Shown here one piece after another: positions 52,881 to 61,505 of a stretch of 64,000 nucleotides of DNA. The DNA lies in contig NZ_CP032684.1 in NCBI RefSeq assembly GCF_003627795.1, positions 3,015,001 to 3,079,000 of the forward strand, read 5' to 3'. The position numbers and the translations under genes were made by a program. This DNA is from Rhizobium sp. CCGE531 (GTDB lineage: Bacteria > Pseudomonadota > Alphaproteobacteria > Rhizobiales > Rhizobiaceae). Numbering within the stretch: the stretch's first letter is position 1; each line of letters starts with the position of its first letter. The notes beneath the pieces are model-generated. The model ran no database searches, was not told where the DNA came from, and worked only from the letters and a program-made list of their open reading frames with translations.

Positions 52881-53729
52881 ATGACTGAAAAGCTTCCGAG
52901 AGGTTTCGACGCGCTGCACCTTTCCCGCCGCGCCGGCCTTGCCGCCATCCTTGCATCCGCTGTCACCGTGTTCGGCCTGACGGCAACCGCCCCGCAGGCT
53001 TTCGCGGCGGACAAGACGATCAAGGTCGGCATCATGAGCGGCGAGGATGAAGACGTTTGGCGCGCGGTGACCGCCGAGGCTGCCAAGAAGGGCCTGAAGG
53101 TCGAGCCTGTCGTCTTCAACGACTACACCCAGCCGAACGAGGCCCTGGAGCGTGGCGAAATCGACGCCAATGCCTTCCAGCACCAGCCTTACCTGGACAA
53201 CCAGGTGAAGCAGCACGGCTACCATATCGTCAATGCCGGCTTCACCGGCATCTGGCCGATCGGCCTTTACACCAAGAAGTACAAGACCGTGGCCGAGCTT
53301 CCGAAGGGCGCCGTCATCGGCGTGCCGAACGACCCGTCCAACGAAGGCCGCGCGCTTCTCGTTCTGCAGCATGAGGGCGTGATCAAGCTCAAGGATGGCA
53401 CCGGCATCCTGGCAACCGTGGCAGACATCGCCGAAAATCCGAAGAACGTCGAAATCAAGGAACTGGACGCCGGCATCGTCGGCCGCTCGATCGACGACCT
53501 CGACGCAGCCGTCGTCAACACCGACTGGGCGCTGAAGAGCGGCCTGGCTGCGAAGGACCGCATCGCGCAGGAGCAGACCAACGACAACCCGTACCGCAAC
53601 TTCATCGCCGTGAAGAAGGGCAGCGAGAACGAAGTCTGGGTGAAGACCCTGGTCGCTTCCTATCAGAACGACACCGTCAAGGCCGAATTCGACAAGGTCT
53701 ACAAGGGCACCGGCCAGAGCGCCTATTGA
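52881..53729 (+). CDS. metQ: Methionine ABC transporter substrate-binding protein (MetQ/NlpA)
   Basis: 282 residues. An N-terminal signal (GLAAILASAVTVFGLTATAP) ends near FAADKT; no lipobox Cys is evident, so it is probably soluble. The NlpA pattern includes VEPVVFNDYTQPNEALERGE and DANAFQHQPYLDNQ. It would bind D/L-methionine in the periplasm. It is followed by metN after a hairpin and a 51-bp inverted repeat. No SAM riboswitch could be recognised upstream. ATG 52881. Confidence 0.9.
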   Translation: MTEKLPRGFDALHLSRRAGLAAILASAVTVFGLTATAPQAFAADKTIKVGIMSGEDEDVWRAVTAEAAKKGLKVEPVVFNDYTQPNEALERGEIDANAFQHQPYLDNQVKQHGYHIVNAGFTGIWPIGLYTKKYKTVAELPKGAVIGVPNDPSNEGRALLVLQHEGVIKLKDGTGILATVADIAENPKNVEIKELDAGIVGRSIDDLDAAVVNTDWALKSGLAAKDRIAQEQTNDNPYRNFIAVKKGSENEVWVKTLVASYQNDTVKAEFDKVYKGTGQSAY

Positions 53730-53762
53730 TATCAGGACGGCGCGGGGGCAGCGCCGAGCGGC

Positions 53763-53804
53763 AAGGCGGCCGGGGCATCTTGCCCGGGCCGCCTTCGGCG
53801 TTTT
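53763..53804 (+). terminator. Likely attenuating terminator after metQ
   Basis: Arms 53763-53776 and 53782-53795 pair at 13 of 14 positions, then CGGCG and TTTT. It would end some transcripts after metQ and raise the ratio of binding protein to membrane parts. Confidence 0.6.
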
Positions 53805-53860
53805 CCCGATTTTGGGATGCGATGAAGTTTATAGTTGGTTATGGAGTTCGCGGAGGGTAC

Positions 53861-54052
53861 ATACCCCCCTCTGTCACTGTCGTGACATCTCCCCCACAAG
53901 GGGGGAGATCGGAAACTCATGGCAAGCCATCGCCAGAAGCGAACATCGCATCTGCTGACACCTGGCTGATTTATTTCACAGAGTGCGCGGCTTACTCCCA
54001 ACGATCTCCCCCCTTGTGGAGGAGATGTCACGACAGTGACAGAGGGGGGTAT
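53861..54052. repeat. Long inverted repeat, 51-bp arms, 90-bp centre
   Basis: Arms 53861-53911 and 54002-54052 match as inverted copies at 50 of 51 bases. The ends are ATACCCCCCTCTGTCACTGT. The pattern belongs to the CCCTCTGTCACTGTCGTGAC repeat class common in rhizobial intergenic DNA. Confidence 0.85.
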
Positions 54053-54100
54053 AATGGCCTCAACGAACTTGAAGGCCGCTTTTACACAAAGAGACACATA

Positions 54101-55186
54101 ATGAATTCCTTCACCCCAGCCACTGCCATAGACGGACAGTCGCCGCCCGAACGATCCCCCGGCGATGACATCGTCCGCCTGGTCGATGTTCGCCGCCGGT
54201 TCGGCACGACGCCGGCGCTGGACGGCATATCGCTGACCGCCCGGCGCGGCGAAATCGTCGGCATCATCGGTCGCAGCGGCGCCGGCAAATCGACGCTGAT
54301 CCGCTGCCTGAACGGGCTGGAGCGCGCCGACAGCGGCGAGATCCACATCGAGGGCCGCGATATCGCCCGCCTTTCGGAAAAAGAACTGCAGCCGCTGCGC
54401 CGCCGCATCGGCATGGTCTTTCAGCACTTCAACCTGCTTTCCTCCAGGACGGTCGAGGAGAATATTGCGCTGCCGCTGAAGATCGAAGGCATCGGCAAAG
54501 CCGAACGATTGCAGCGCGCCCGCGAACTGCTCGAACTCGTTGGCCTTGCCGACAAGGCCAAGGCCTATCCCTCCGCCCTTTCCGGCGGCCAGAAGCAGCG
54601 CGTCGGCATTGCCCGCGCTCTTGCCGCCCGGCCCGCCATCCTCCTGTCGGACGAAGCGACATCGGCGCTCGACCCGGAAACCACCCGGTCCATCCTGGCA
54701 CTCCTGAAGGACATCAACCGCAAGCTCGGCCTGACGATCCTGCTCATTACCCATGAGATGGAGGTGATCCGCTCGATCGCCGACCGCGTCGCGGTTATCG
54801 ACGCCGGCCGCATCGTCGAAGAAGGTTCGGTCTGGGCGGTCTTCGCCAATCCACAAACGGAGATCGCAGCAAGCCTGCTCAGCAGTATCCGCCCGCAGCT
54901 TCCGGAGCATATCGCTGCCCGTCTCTCCCCGGCATCGGGCACCGAGGCCATTCTCAGCGTCGATCTTGCCGGCCCTGCCGCGCAAGGTGCGCTCTTTGCC
55001 GAGCTTTCGGCCGCCCTTCCCCATTCATTCCGGCTGGTCCACGGCGGCATCGACCATATCCAGAATCAGCCCGTCGCCCGCTTCTTCGTCGCGGTGCCGA
55101 CGCGCGATGCGACCTTGCCGGCCCAGGTCAGCGATTTTCTGAAAGCCCGTTCCGCCCGGGTGGAGGTTCTAGGCTATGACAACTGA
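54101..55186 (+). CDS. metN: Methionine ABC transporter ATP-binding protein
   Basis: 361 residues. Walker A GRSGAGKST, Q-loop FQHFNLLSSRTVEENI, signature LSGGQKQR, Walker B ILLSDEATSALD and H-loop LLITHEM. The C-terminus is the regulatory NIL (methionine-sensing) domain. ATG 54101 is the start because upstream sequence is repeat; no ribosome site is strong. It overlaps metI by 11 bp. Confidence 0.93.
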   Translation: MNSFTPATAIDGQSPPERSPGDDIVRLVDVRRRFGTTPALDGISLTARRGEIVGIIGRSGAGKSTLIRCLNGLERADSGEIHIEGRDIARLSEKELQPLRRRIGMVFQHFNLLSSRTVEENIALPLKIEGIGKAERLQRARELLELVGLADKAKAYPSALSGGQKQRVGIARALAARPAILLSDEATSALDPETTRSILALLKDINRKLGLTILLITHEMEVIRSIADRVAVIDAGRIVEEGSVWAVFANPQTEIAASLLSSIRPQLPEHIAARLSPASGTEAILSVDLAGPAAQGALFAELSAALPHSFRLVHGGIDHIQNQPVARFFVAVPTRDATLPAQVSDFLKARSARVEVLGYDN

Positions 55187-55832
55187 TGTAATCCTCGGCC
55201 TGCTTTGGCGCTCCTTCTGGCAAACGATCTGGATGACGGGCGCATCCGGCCTGCTCTCCCTCATCATCGGCCTGCCGCTCGGCCTCGCCCTCGTCGTCAC
55301 CAGCCGCGGCGGCATCGCCGAGCAGGGTGCGATCAACCGCGTTCTGGGTATCCTGGTCGACGGCTTCCGCGCCGTGCCTTTCATCATCCTGCTCATCGCC
55401 CTGATTCCGCTGACGCGCCTGATCGTCGGCACGGCGCTTGGCACGACGGCCGCGATCGTGCCGCTGACCATCGCCGCCATCCCCTATTACGCACGTGTTG
55501 CCGAGGTTTCTCTGCGTGATGTCGATCGCGGCTTGATCGACGCTGTGCGCGCCATGGGCGGCAATCGCTGGACCATTGTCCGCGAGGTACTGATACCGGA
55601 AGCCATGCCCGGCATCGTCGCCGGCTTCACCGTAACCATGGTGACGCTGATCGGCGCCTCCGCCATGGCCGGCACGATCGGCGGCGGCGGCCTCGGCGAC
55701 CTGGCCATCCGCTATGGCTATCAGCGCTACGAAACGAACGTCATGATCGCCGTCGTCATCGTCCTCATCATTCTGGTTTGGGGTATGCAATGGCTCGGCG
55801 ATCGCCTGGCCAACCGGCTCGATCGCCGCTAG
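55176..55832 (+). CDS. metI: Methionine ABC transporter permease
   Basis: 218 residues, about five membrane helices. The EAA loop is DAVRAMGGNRWTIVREVLIP. The start overlaps the end of metN by 11 bp, so it is translationally coupled. It completes the MetQNI importer. Confidence 0.92.
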   Translation: MTTDVILGLLWRSFWQTIWMTGASGLLSLIIGLPLGLALVVTSRGGIAEQGAINRVLGILVDGFRAVPFIILLIALIPLTRLIVGTALGTTAAIVPLTIAAIPYYARVAEVSLRDVDRGLIDAVRAMGGNRWTIVREVLIPEAMPGIVAGFTVTMVTLIGASAMAGTIGGGGLGDLAIRYGYQRYETNVMIAVVIVLIILVWGMQWLGDRLANRLDRR

Positions 55833-55849
55833 TCTTGCCGATACCAATC

Positions 55850-55884
55850 CATTCCTGGCGCAGCGTCTCTCTGCGCCAGGAATG
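55850..55884. terminator. Strong hairpin between metI and a convergent gene
   Basis: CATTCCTGGCGCAG (55850-55863) and its exact complement (55871-55884) with a 7-base loop, 14-bp perfect stem. No T-run on either strand, so it may be a 3'-end protective or rho-aided terminator. Confidence 0.55.
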
Positions 55885-55895
55885 AAAACGAGTGA

Positions 55896-56927
55896 TCAGT
55901 TCCGCGTCACCGGCTTCGAGCGCATGCGCGATACCGTTTCCCGCTCCGCGCGCTTGCTGCGCATCGGCGGCAGGCCGCGATCCATCAGATCCATATCTTC
56001 CAGCACCATGTCGCCCATTTTCTTGAAGGCGCTGTCGAGCGCACCAGCACGGTGGGCCGAGCGGAGGAAACCCTTGAGCTTGCGCACCGGGTGATCGAAG
56101 CCGAGCGGCTCCTCCGGATAGACATCGCTTGCCGCCACGATATGACCGGACGCGACTGCCGCCATCAGCGCATCGAAATCGACGACATCGGCCCGGCTAA
56201 GCAGTATGAAGGCCGCTCCCTTGCGCATCTTCGCGAAAGCTTCGGCCCCGAGAAAGCCTTTGTTTTCGCTGGTGACCGACGCGACCACGAAAATGAAATC
56301 GCTGCCCGCCAGCACTTCGTCCAGCCGCGCAGGCTGAACGCCGTGTTCTCGGAGAATCGAGGGCGGCATCCAGGGATCGAATACCCTGATATTGGCACGG
56401 AAACCGGAGAGCACCCGGTTTAGCGCCTTGCCGAGGTCTCCGAAGCCGACAATGCCGATATCGCCGCCCGAAAGCAGCCGGGCGCTGGCATTGCCGTCGC
56501 CGCCCCAGAGTTCCCTGCCCTCGCGGAAATCCAGATCGGCGTCGACGATGCCGCGCGCCAGGCTCAGGGCGAATCCAAGGCCGATCTCGGCGACCGGTTC
56601 GGCGAAAACCTGCCCGGTGGTGACCACGTGGATGCCGCGTTCGAAAAGCACCTCATAGGGCATGTTGTTGATGAGGTTGCTCTCGACATTCAGGATGCAG
56701 CGCAGTTGCGGCATTCGGTCGAGCGTTTCCCTCGAAAGCGGCGGCTGGCCGATGATGTAGCGCGCTTCGCCGAGCACCTCGTCGCCCAATCCGGCGATAT
56801 CGTCCGGATCCGCCTCGACGAGGCGATATTTCGAGTGAAGGAGCGACAGTGCGTCCCTAGTGAAGATTAGCTCGAGCGAGCGCGGCTCCGGCGCGCTGAT
56901 GGCCAAGGGCGTGCTGTCGGTGGTCAT
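55896..56927 (-). CDS. D-2-hydroxyacid dehydrogenase family protein
   Basis: 343 residues. The nucleotide motif DIGIVGFGDLGKALNRVLSG is the cofactor domain. The catalytic Arg is in FILLSRADVVD, the Glu region in DVYPEEPL and the His in RSAHRAGALD. It would interconvert 2-hydroxy and 2-oxo acids with NAD(P)H. It converges on metI. Substrate not deducible. Confidence 0.87.
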   Translation of the reverse strand: MTTDSTPLAISAPEPRSLELIFTRDALSLLHSKYRLVEADPDDIAGLGDEVLGEARYIIGQPPLSRETLDRMPQLRCILNVESNLINNMPYEVLFERGIHVVTTGQVFAEPVAEIGLGFALSLARGIVDADLDFREGRELWGGDGNASARLLSGGDIGIVGFGDLGKALNRVLSGFRANIRVFDPWMPPSILREHGVQPARLDEVLAGSDFIFVVASVTSENKGFLGAEAFAKMRKGAAFILLSRADVVDFDALMAAVASGHIVAASDVYPEEPLGFDHPVRKLKGFLRSAHRAGALDSAFKKMGDMVLEDMDLMDRGLPPMRSKRAERETVSRMRSKPVTRN

Positions 56928-56978
56928 TCTATTCCTCCCAGTCTCTGGACGCGATCCAATAGCATTCGACGGATCAGA

Positions 56979-57677
56979 TCAATCAGGCTCGTCCTCTTCG
57001 TCAGGCATTCCGACCGAGAAAGCACAGATACGCGAGAGATGGGTGAGCGGCAGGCCTGTCTCCGCGCGCCAGGCATTGAACTGATCCTGGATCAGCCGCA
57101 GATCCTTCTTCGTCGGCTTGCTTTCGGAGATCGGCACGCCGGAAAGCCGCAGGCAGACGAGAACGTCATGGCTCATGACGAAACTGTCGCGGCCGATCGC
57201 CCGCAGAAGATATTGGCCGGTCATGCCGCCGAGCCGGTTCGCCTGCTTGCCGAGGACGGCAAGCAGGCCGATCTGATCCTCCAGCGGCCAATCGGCAAGG
57301 AAGCGGGCGGCGCTGCCATGTTCATCAGCAAGCCGGCGGACGAACTGCGCATTTGTTCGTACCGACATGATTTTGGCGCCATTGCGGATGACCCGCGTAT
57401 CGGAGGTCAGGTCATGCCAATAATCATCCGGCGCGAGATTGAGAAAGGCAGGATCGAAACCGGAAAAAGCAGCTTCAAAACCCGGCCACTTGGCATTGAT
57501 GACGTTGCGCACGAAGCCCGCATAGAAGATGTAGCGCGTCATCTCCGACAGGATGCGGTCATCAGGCAGGGCGCGCAGGACATCATGGTTCGGCGCCTTC
57601 GGCATCAATGCCTTCAGCCCCTCGGCACCACCCTTGCGCTTCTCGGCCCGTTCCTTGATCTCCGCAAAGCTCGTCAT
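56979..57677 (-). CDS. DNA-3-methyladenine glycosylase I-like protein (Tag family)
   Basis: 232 residues, COG2818/Tag homologue. Recognisable parts are TRYIFYAGFVRNVINAKWPG, DLTSDTRVIRNGAKIMSV and the C-terminal VCLRLSGVPISESKPTKKDL. ATG 57677 follows GGGAGAAAGCG; longer in-frame extension is not family-like. It would excise alkylated adenine. Confidence 0.82.
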   Translation of the reverse strand: MTSFAEIKERAEKRKGGAEGLKALMPKAPNHDVLRALPDDRILSEMTRYIFYAGFVRNVINAKWPGFEAAFSGFDPAFLNLAPDDYWHDLTSDTRVIRNGAKIMSVRTNAQFVRRLADEHGSAARFLADWPLEDQIGLLAVLGKQANRLGGMTGQYLLRAIGRDSFVMSHDVLVCLRLSGVPISESKPTKKDLRLIQDQFNAWRAETGLPLTHLSRICAFSVGMPDEEDEPD

Positions 57678-57935
57678 CGCTTTCTCCCGTCGGCTAGGCT
57701 GTCGCCCAAGTCTTTTATGATCTTCCGCCGCCGCGCAAGTAATCTCCACGCAATGATCGCCTGTGAAACACGGCATCCAAAGATATGACTCGAAAGTTGA
57801 TCGCGCCGGCGTATGAATTGAATTTCGCGATGATTGAAACAGTTCCAGGCTGCTCCAGATATCGTCTCGAAATTAACTTGAGATTTCGCGCAGCGCAGCG
57901 TTAATTTCGGCGGTATCGGATCGGAGCCTCGTACC

Positions 57936-58196
57936 ATGAATAATAAAGACTGGAATTATCCCATCATGGTCATCTGCAAGCGCACCGGAAAAATTTATAC
58001 GGTCGCCAACACGAAGGAAGCGTTGGAGATGTTGCTGAATGCCTGGCCGGTGGCGGAGGGCAAGGCATTCATGATGGCTCTGCAAATCTGTGCCGACGTC
58101 GAGAGAGGTCAGGGACAACCGCTGGAGGCCCGTAGCAGCTTTGTCATAGCGGCGGCGGAGGCCGGGGTTCCCCTCGAAATTCCGGTGATTCAATAG
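57936..58196 (+). CDS. DUF982 protein (first of three)
   Basis: 86 residues. The DUF982 pattern is VANTKEALEMLLNAWPVAEG with ICADVERGQGQPLEARSSFV. This small family is largely restricted to Rhizobiales and has no known activity. Two related genes follow at 58418 and 58991. No strong ribosome site is seen. Confidence 0.85.
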   Translation: MNNKDWNYPIMVICKRTGKIYTVANTKEALEMLLNAWPVAEGKAFMMALQICADVERGQGQPLEARSSFVIAAAEAGVPLEIPVIQ

Positions 58197-58417
58197 AACT
58201 ACCGCACTCGTTCGCGCGCGACACGGCTGCCTGCCTCTCCATGTGATAGATCCATCAACTGATCGGTGAAACCTGACGCTGGCCTTCCCCTGCCCGGCTG
58301 TTCGCCTGCGGCATGCCGCGGCGCTCCCCGCATAATGGCGGCGATCGATTTTTCATAAATTGCGAAACTTTTTGCTGCGACGGGAGTTTCGATCACAATG
58401 TCGGAGCACCATTGAAA

Positions 58418-58675
58418 ATGACCATGATTTTTAATAGTGGCGAGGGCCGCTGGCCTGAGCCCGTTTATCTGCGTATCGGTTATGGCATGCCGGAAGCAAT
58501 TCGAAGTCCAGAAGAAGCCCACAGCCACCTCCTTTTCCGTTGGCCTGCCATCAGAGGCGAGAAATACAATTCGGCCCGGAGCCTTTGCCTGGCCGCCAAC
58601 GACGATCCCCTTCTCTGCGAGAGGGCCAGGAAAATGTTTGTCGAAGCCTGCATCGAAGCCGACGTACTGGATTAG
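58418..58675 (+). CDS. DUF982 protein (second of three)
   Basis: About 85 residues, divergent in sequence from the first, with SPEEAHSHLLFRWPAIRGEK and the C-terminal ARKMFVEACIEADVL. Start at ATG 58418 (alternative 58424). Function unknown. Confidence 0.75.
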   Translation: MTMIFNSGEGRWPEPVYLRIGYGMPEAIRSPEEAHSHLLFRWPAIRGEKYNSARSLCLAANDDPLLCERARKMFVEACIEADVLD

Positions 58676-58990
58676 GCCTATCTCGAACCCGTCGCTGGCT
58701 CCGGGAAGCAAGGCGTTCAAGCTAGCCCGAGCTTTTCGGCGGCGTCCATTCTGATCCGTTAGGCGGAGTGCCAATAGACCGGCCCCCAACCGTGCGACGC
58801 AGCGGTGGAGGCAGATCTGCAAGTGTCGCGGCAGCAGCCAGCCGATGCGTAAAGCCCTGCGGATGGCCGGCATTTATGCCGCTCCCGGTGGACAAACGAA
58901 ACCAGCTCGATGACGCCAGCCAAAAGCCGTTCGATCCGGAATGCTTTTTGCAACGTTACCGAAGCATGAACGTTTCGGAGGTAATGCGTA
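58676..58990. other. 315-bp gap between DUF982 genes
   Basis: No supported gene. Open frames here lack ribosome sites and family similarity. The right end holds the GGAGG of the third DUF982 gene. Confidence 0.35.
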
Positions 58991-59245
58991 TTGAAACGAA
59001 ACACTTTACGACCATTTCCAGTTGTCACGCTGGTGATTGGGGAGAACGGCGGACAACGCCGCGTCAATTCAGTACATCAGGTTGCGGAACTGCTGTTGGA
59101 GCATTGGCCGGTCGAGAATGGCGAGGAATATGTCGCCGCGGTACGCATCTGCCTAGAAGCGATGCTTGGCGCTGTCCCGCCCGAGGCCGCGAGGGAGGCC
59201 TTGATCAAGGCCGCCCGGGAAGCAGGCATATCCGTATTGCAATGA
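58991..59245 (+). CDS. DUF982 protein (third of three)
   Basis: 84 residues with VNSVHQVAELLLEHWPVENG and PPEAAREALIKAAREAGISV, the best-matching DUF982 of the set. The start is TTG 58991, 9 bases after GGAGG (58977-58981); an out-of-frame ATG at 58984 sits between them, which may lower expression. Confidence 0.82.
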   Translation: MKRNTLRPFPVVTLVIGENGGQRRVNSVHQVAELLLEHWPVENGEEYVAAVRICLEAMLGAVPPEAAREALIKAAREAGISVLQ

Positions 59246-59366
59246 AATCGCCCCGCCCTTCCCGCCGCATGCGGGATCTCTCTGAGATAATTCACTTTTT
59301 ATGAAGGACTGCCGGCGATCTTGCCAACAGAGGCAGGCGATTCGCGCTGCCAATGATGGAGAAAAT

Positions 59367-59618
59367 ATGTCGCTTCTACCATTCCCGGCCGACAGGCGTA
59401 CCAGTGATGTCAGGCGGTGTGCCAAAGCCCTGCAGCAGCTTCACGGAGAGGCGGCAAACCGCTTCTGGCGTTCGGAAATGGCGAGCTTTGCCGCCATCCT
59501 GCGGGAACAGGGAATGGAAGACGCCGAGATCTCCCGGCAAGCCGGCCTCTATATGCACGCAGTCCAGATGGAGCTGCAGCTCGCCTTTGCCGAGGAAGAG
59601 CTGAACGCCTCGGCCTGA
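59367..59618 (+). CDS. DUF6074 protein
   Basis: 83 residues beginning MSLLPFPADRRTSDVRRCAK, the DUF6074 start, with a helical remainder. GGAG (59358-59361) precedes ATG 59367. A rhizobial small-protein family without known role; often near DUF982 genes. Confidence 0.75.
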   Translation: MSLLPFPADRRTSDVRRCAKALQQLHGEAANRFWRSEMASFAAILREQGMEDAEISRQAGLYMHAVQMELQLAFAEEELNASA

Positions 59619-59623
59619 CCCCG

Positions 59624-59950
59624 CTATTTCGGCAGCCTGCAGAATGCGATCGATTTGTCGCCGCTGGTCGGCGACTTGATCTGCACGGTCCATTCGCCGC
59701 CAGGGAAATGAAATCCCTTTGAGGAAACCACGCCGGCAATCTGCATGCATGCCTTTCTGGCGTCGGCGCTCGGCAGATCTATCGTCGCCACGACCGCGTA
59801 TTTCCGGCTGGAAACCTGACACGGCGCAGTAAACAAGCCGGTATTGTCGATCATTTTGCAGACCCGGAACGCATTGTTCGCGGCATCATCGGCAGCCATT
59901 GCAGAATTGGCGACCACCAATGCAGTGGTCACCGCCAAAAACAGTCTCAT
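59624..59950 (-). CDS. Small secreted protein of unknown function
   Basis: 108 residues. The first 20 residues, RLFLAVTTALVVANSAMA, are a signal peptide ending at AMA-AD. Three cysteines (FRVCKM, TAPCQVS, KACMQ) plus one near the end (IAFCRLP) could form two disulfides in the periplasm. No family recognised. It ends 6 bp from the convergent DUF6074 stop. Confidence 0.6.
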   Translation of the reverse strand: MRLFLAVTTALVVANSAMAADDAANNAFRVCKMIDNTGLFTAPCQVSSRKYAVVATIDLPSADARKACMQIAGVVSSKGFHFPGGEWTVQIKSPTSGDKSIAFCRLPK

Positions 59951-60267
59951 TGAAAACCCCGATCCCCTATGGCGGTACGGTGCCAGAGCATGTTTCTTCT
60001 TGCAATACATGTTGCACGGATTTGCGGTGACTGTTTGGAAATACAACGCGAATGACGACAACTTGTTCGCCGGAGAATTGGACTATCCGGCTTTGTCGGA
60101 GATATTCGGCCGCAATCGAGCTGGAAGGCCGGCCTCCCTGGAGCTTCCCCGCCCGTCGCTTCATCGGCCCCGGCATGTGAAAAGCGCGCAATTCACAGCG
60201 CCCCCTTAACGTCTTCGATATTAGAACATGGCATATTAGTAAAAGCGGAAATCAGGGAGCCTACGCG

Positions 60268-60522
60268 ATGACGGCACTCTCACCCGAAGGCCGAGTATCC
60301 ACCCGAAAGCGTACGCTTCTCGGCGCAAAGATCATCTTCAACGACGGACGTTCGGTTTTTGATTGCATCGTGAAAAACCTTTCCGATACCGGTGCCATGA
60401 TCCAAATCGAAAACCCGCTCGCGGCACCAAACGCCTTCAATCTGCAATTTCCGGACGACAGGCTGCTGCCCTGCGAGGTGCGTTGGCGAAAAATCAACAG
60501 CATAGGCGTTGAGTTCGTGTGA
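60268..60522 (+). CDS. PilZ-domain protein
   Basis: 84 residues, a single PilZ-like beta barrel: RKRTLLGAKIIFNDGRSVFD, then CIVKNLSDTGAMIQIENP and VRWRKINSIGVEFV. Known PilZ proteins bind cyclic di-GMP through RxxxR and D/NxSxxG; here RKRTL and NLSDTG are present but the first arginine pair is atypical (STRKR). AGGGAG precedes ATG 60268. Confidence 0.8.
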   Translation: MTALSPEGRVSTRKRTLLGAKIIFNDGRSVFDCIVKNLSDTGAMIQIENPLAAPNAFNLQFPDDRLLPCEVRWRKINSIGVEFV

Positions 60523-60589
60523 GACTGCCTCTCTCCACAAGCGCGTCGCGCCGGAACCCTTTCAAAGAGGTGTGCCATGCTGGGTGCTT

Positions 60590-60682
60590 TCACTGATGCA
60601 GCGAAAGCAGGCCAACCACGATCATGCAGATCAGCAGGCCGGCGGACAGAAAGAACATAATAAGAAGCTTATAGCTCGACAT
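60590..60682 (-). CDS. 30-residue membrane micro-protein
   Basis: ATG 60682 preceded by AAGGGAG encodes MSSYKLLIMFFLSAGLLICM and a short tail ending LSLHQ. One membrane helix fills almost the whole chain. The strong ribosome site and coherent hydrophobic composition support a gene; no homologue is known to me. It could be a small regulator of a membrane partner. Confidence 0.5.
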   Translation of the reverse strand: MSSYKLLIMFFLSAGLLICMIVVGLLSLHQ

Positions 60683-60988
60683 CAGGGACTCCCTTCGAAG
60701 TTGCTCTTGGTGTCGTCATGGAAGGCAGCGCACCCCATTCTGAGTTCGCGCGGCTCAAGGTGCCCGGTTCCATATGAGGATCGAGCGAAGCTCGTCACCT
60801 ATCTTTACGCAGGCATGCGGCTTTTGGTTCCGACAATCATTCAAAAGCGCGGCAAAGAATTTTTCGATGCCGCCGCATCGGCGCGTTTTGCTTCACAGCC
60901 AGCAAGCACACCACCGGAACAAATGCCGCGCGCGGAGCATTCCCGAAAATAGGACGCTCTGTTCGATTTATTTGCAAAGGAGATGACT
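60683..60988. other. 306-bp gap without a supported gene
   Basis: An open frame crosses it (60509-60952) but lacks a ribosome site and overlaps the PilZ gene end and the micro-protein. The right end has the ribosome site AAAGGAG. Confidence 0.35.
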
Positions 60989-61192
60989 ATGAACCAGGAC
61001 ACGATCGACCGACTCGGCTCGATTAACCAACAGCTTCACGCGCGAGCTCTTGCGTTATCCCAGTCCCCGGAAGGTCATGACCACGCGCTCATGATGTCGG
61101 CACTGGGCGCGATGATAGAGGCTGTGCGATCTTTAGACGAAAACATCGCCCGTCTCGATGGCCCGAAAGGGATTGGCTCGGCAGGTTCTTGA
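60989..61192 (+). CDS. Small protein of unknown function (67 residues)
   Basis: ATG 60989 is 6 bases after AAAGGAG (60976-60982), better than the ATG at 60983. Helical composition, MMSALGAMIEAVRSLDENIA. No family recognised. Confidence 0.55.
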   Translation: MNQDTIDRLGSINQQLHARALALSQSPEGHDHALMMSALGAMIEAVRSLDENIARLDGPKGIGSAGS

Positions 61193-61265
61193 GTCAAGAC
61201 GCAACTGAAAATCGCAGAAAGCATCCCTCAGGAAATCAATCAGCCTTTGATTTTTCTTGGATTTT

Positions 61266-61342
61266 TGGTAGCGGAGGAGGGATTTGAACCCCCGACACAA
61301 GGATTATGATTCCTCTGCTCTGACCTACTGAGCTACTCCGCC
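61266..61342 (-). tRNA. tRNA-Met (anticodon CAT), with encoded CCA
   Basis: 77 nt. Acceptor GGCGGAG/CTCCGCT (one G-U), D-arm GCTC/GAGC, anticodon stem GAGGA/TCCTT with loop ATCATAA, and T-arm GGGGG TTCAAAT CCCTC. CAT at positions 34-36. Elongator-type by its paired first base; a CAT-bearing tRNA-Ile2 is the alternative and cannot be separated with certainty. Confidence 0.93.
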
Positions 61343-61505
61343 ACGCCACGTTTGATGCTGAACATCACACGCAAAGGTCAAACGAACCGCCGCTCGAAAA
61401 GCGCTGGCCCGTCGGTTGAGCGGCTTATAAGGTGCGGTTCGGCTTGGTGTCAAGCGGATGATTTGGAAAAATCAGTGCTTTCTCATTGCCGAAGCCGACC
61501 GGCCG

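Larger units (their letters stand above)
53730..54100. other. 371-bp metQ-metN spacer with hairpin and long inverted repeat
   Basis: Contains a G+C-rich hairpin with a T-run (53763-53804) and a long inverted repeat (53861-54052). No gene. The reading frame of metN stays open through it, so upstream starts are unlikely but not excluded. Confidence 0.5.

Noticed and set aside
53726..54100. Longer N-terminus for metN reaching back to metQ
   Set aside because: The extra 125 residues are read from the hairpin and the long inverted repeat; MetN family proteins begin near 54101.
58199..58873. 224-codon open frame on the minus strand
   Set aside because: It is antisense to the second DUF982 gene and has no ribosome site or recognisable domain.
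60509..60952. 147-codon open frame on the plus strand
   Set aside because: It overlaps the end of the PilZ gene and the micro-protein, has no ribosome site and reads as low-information sequence.
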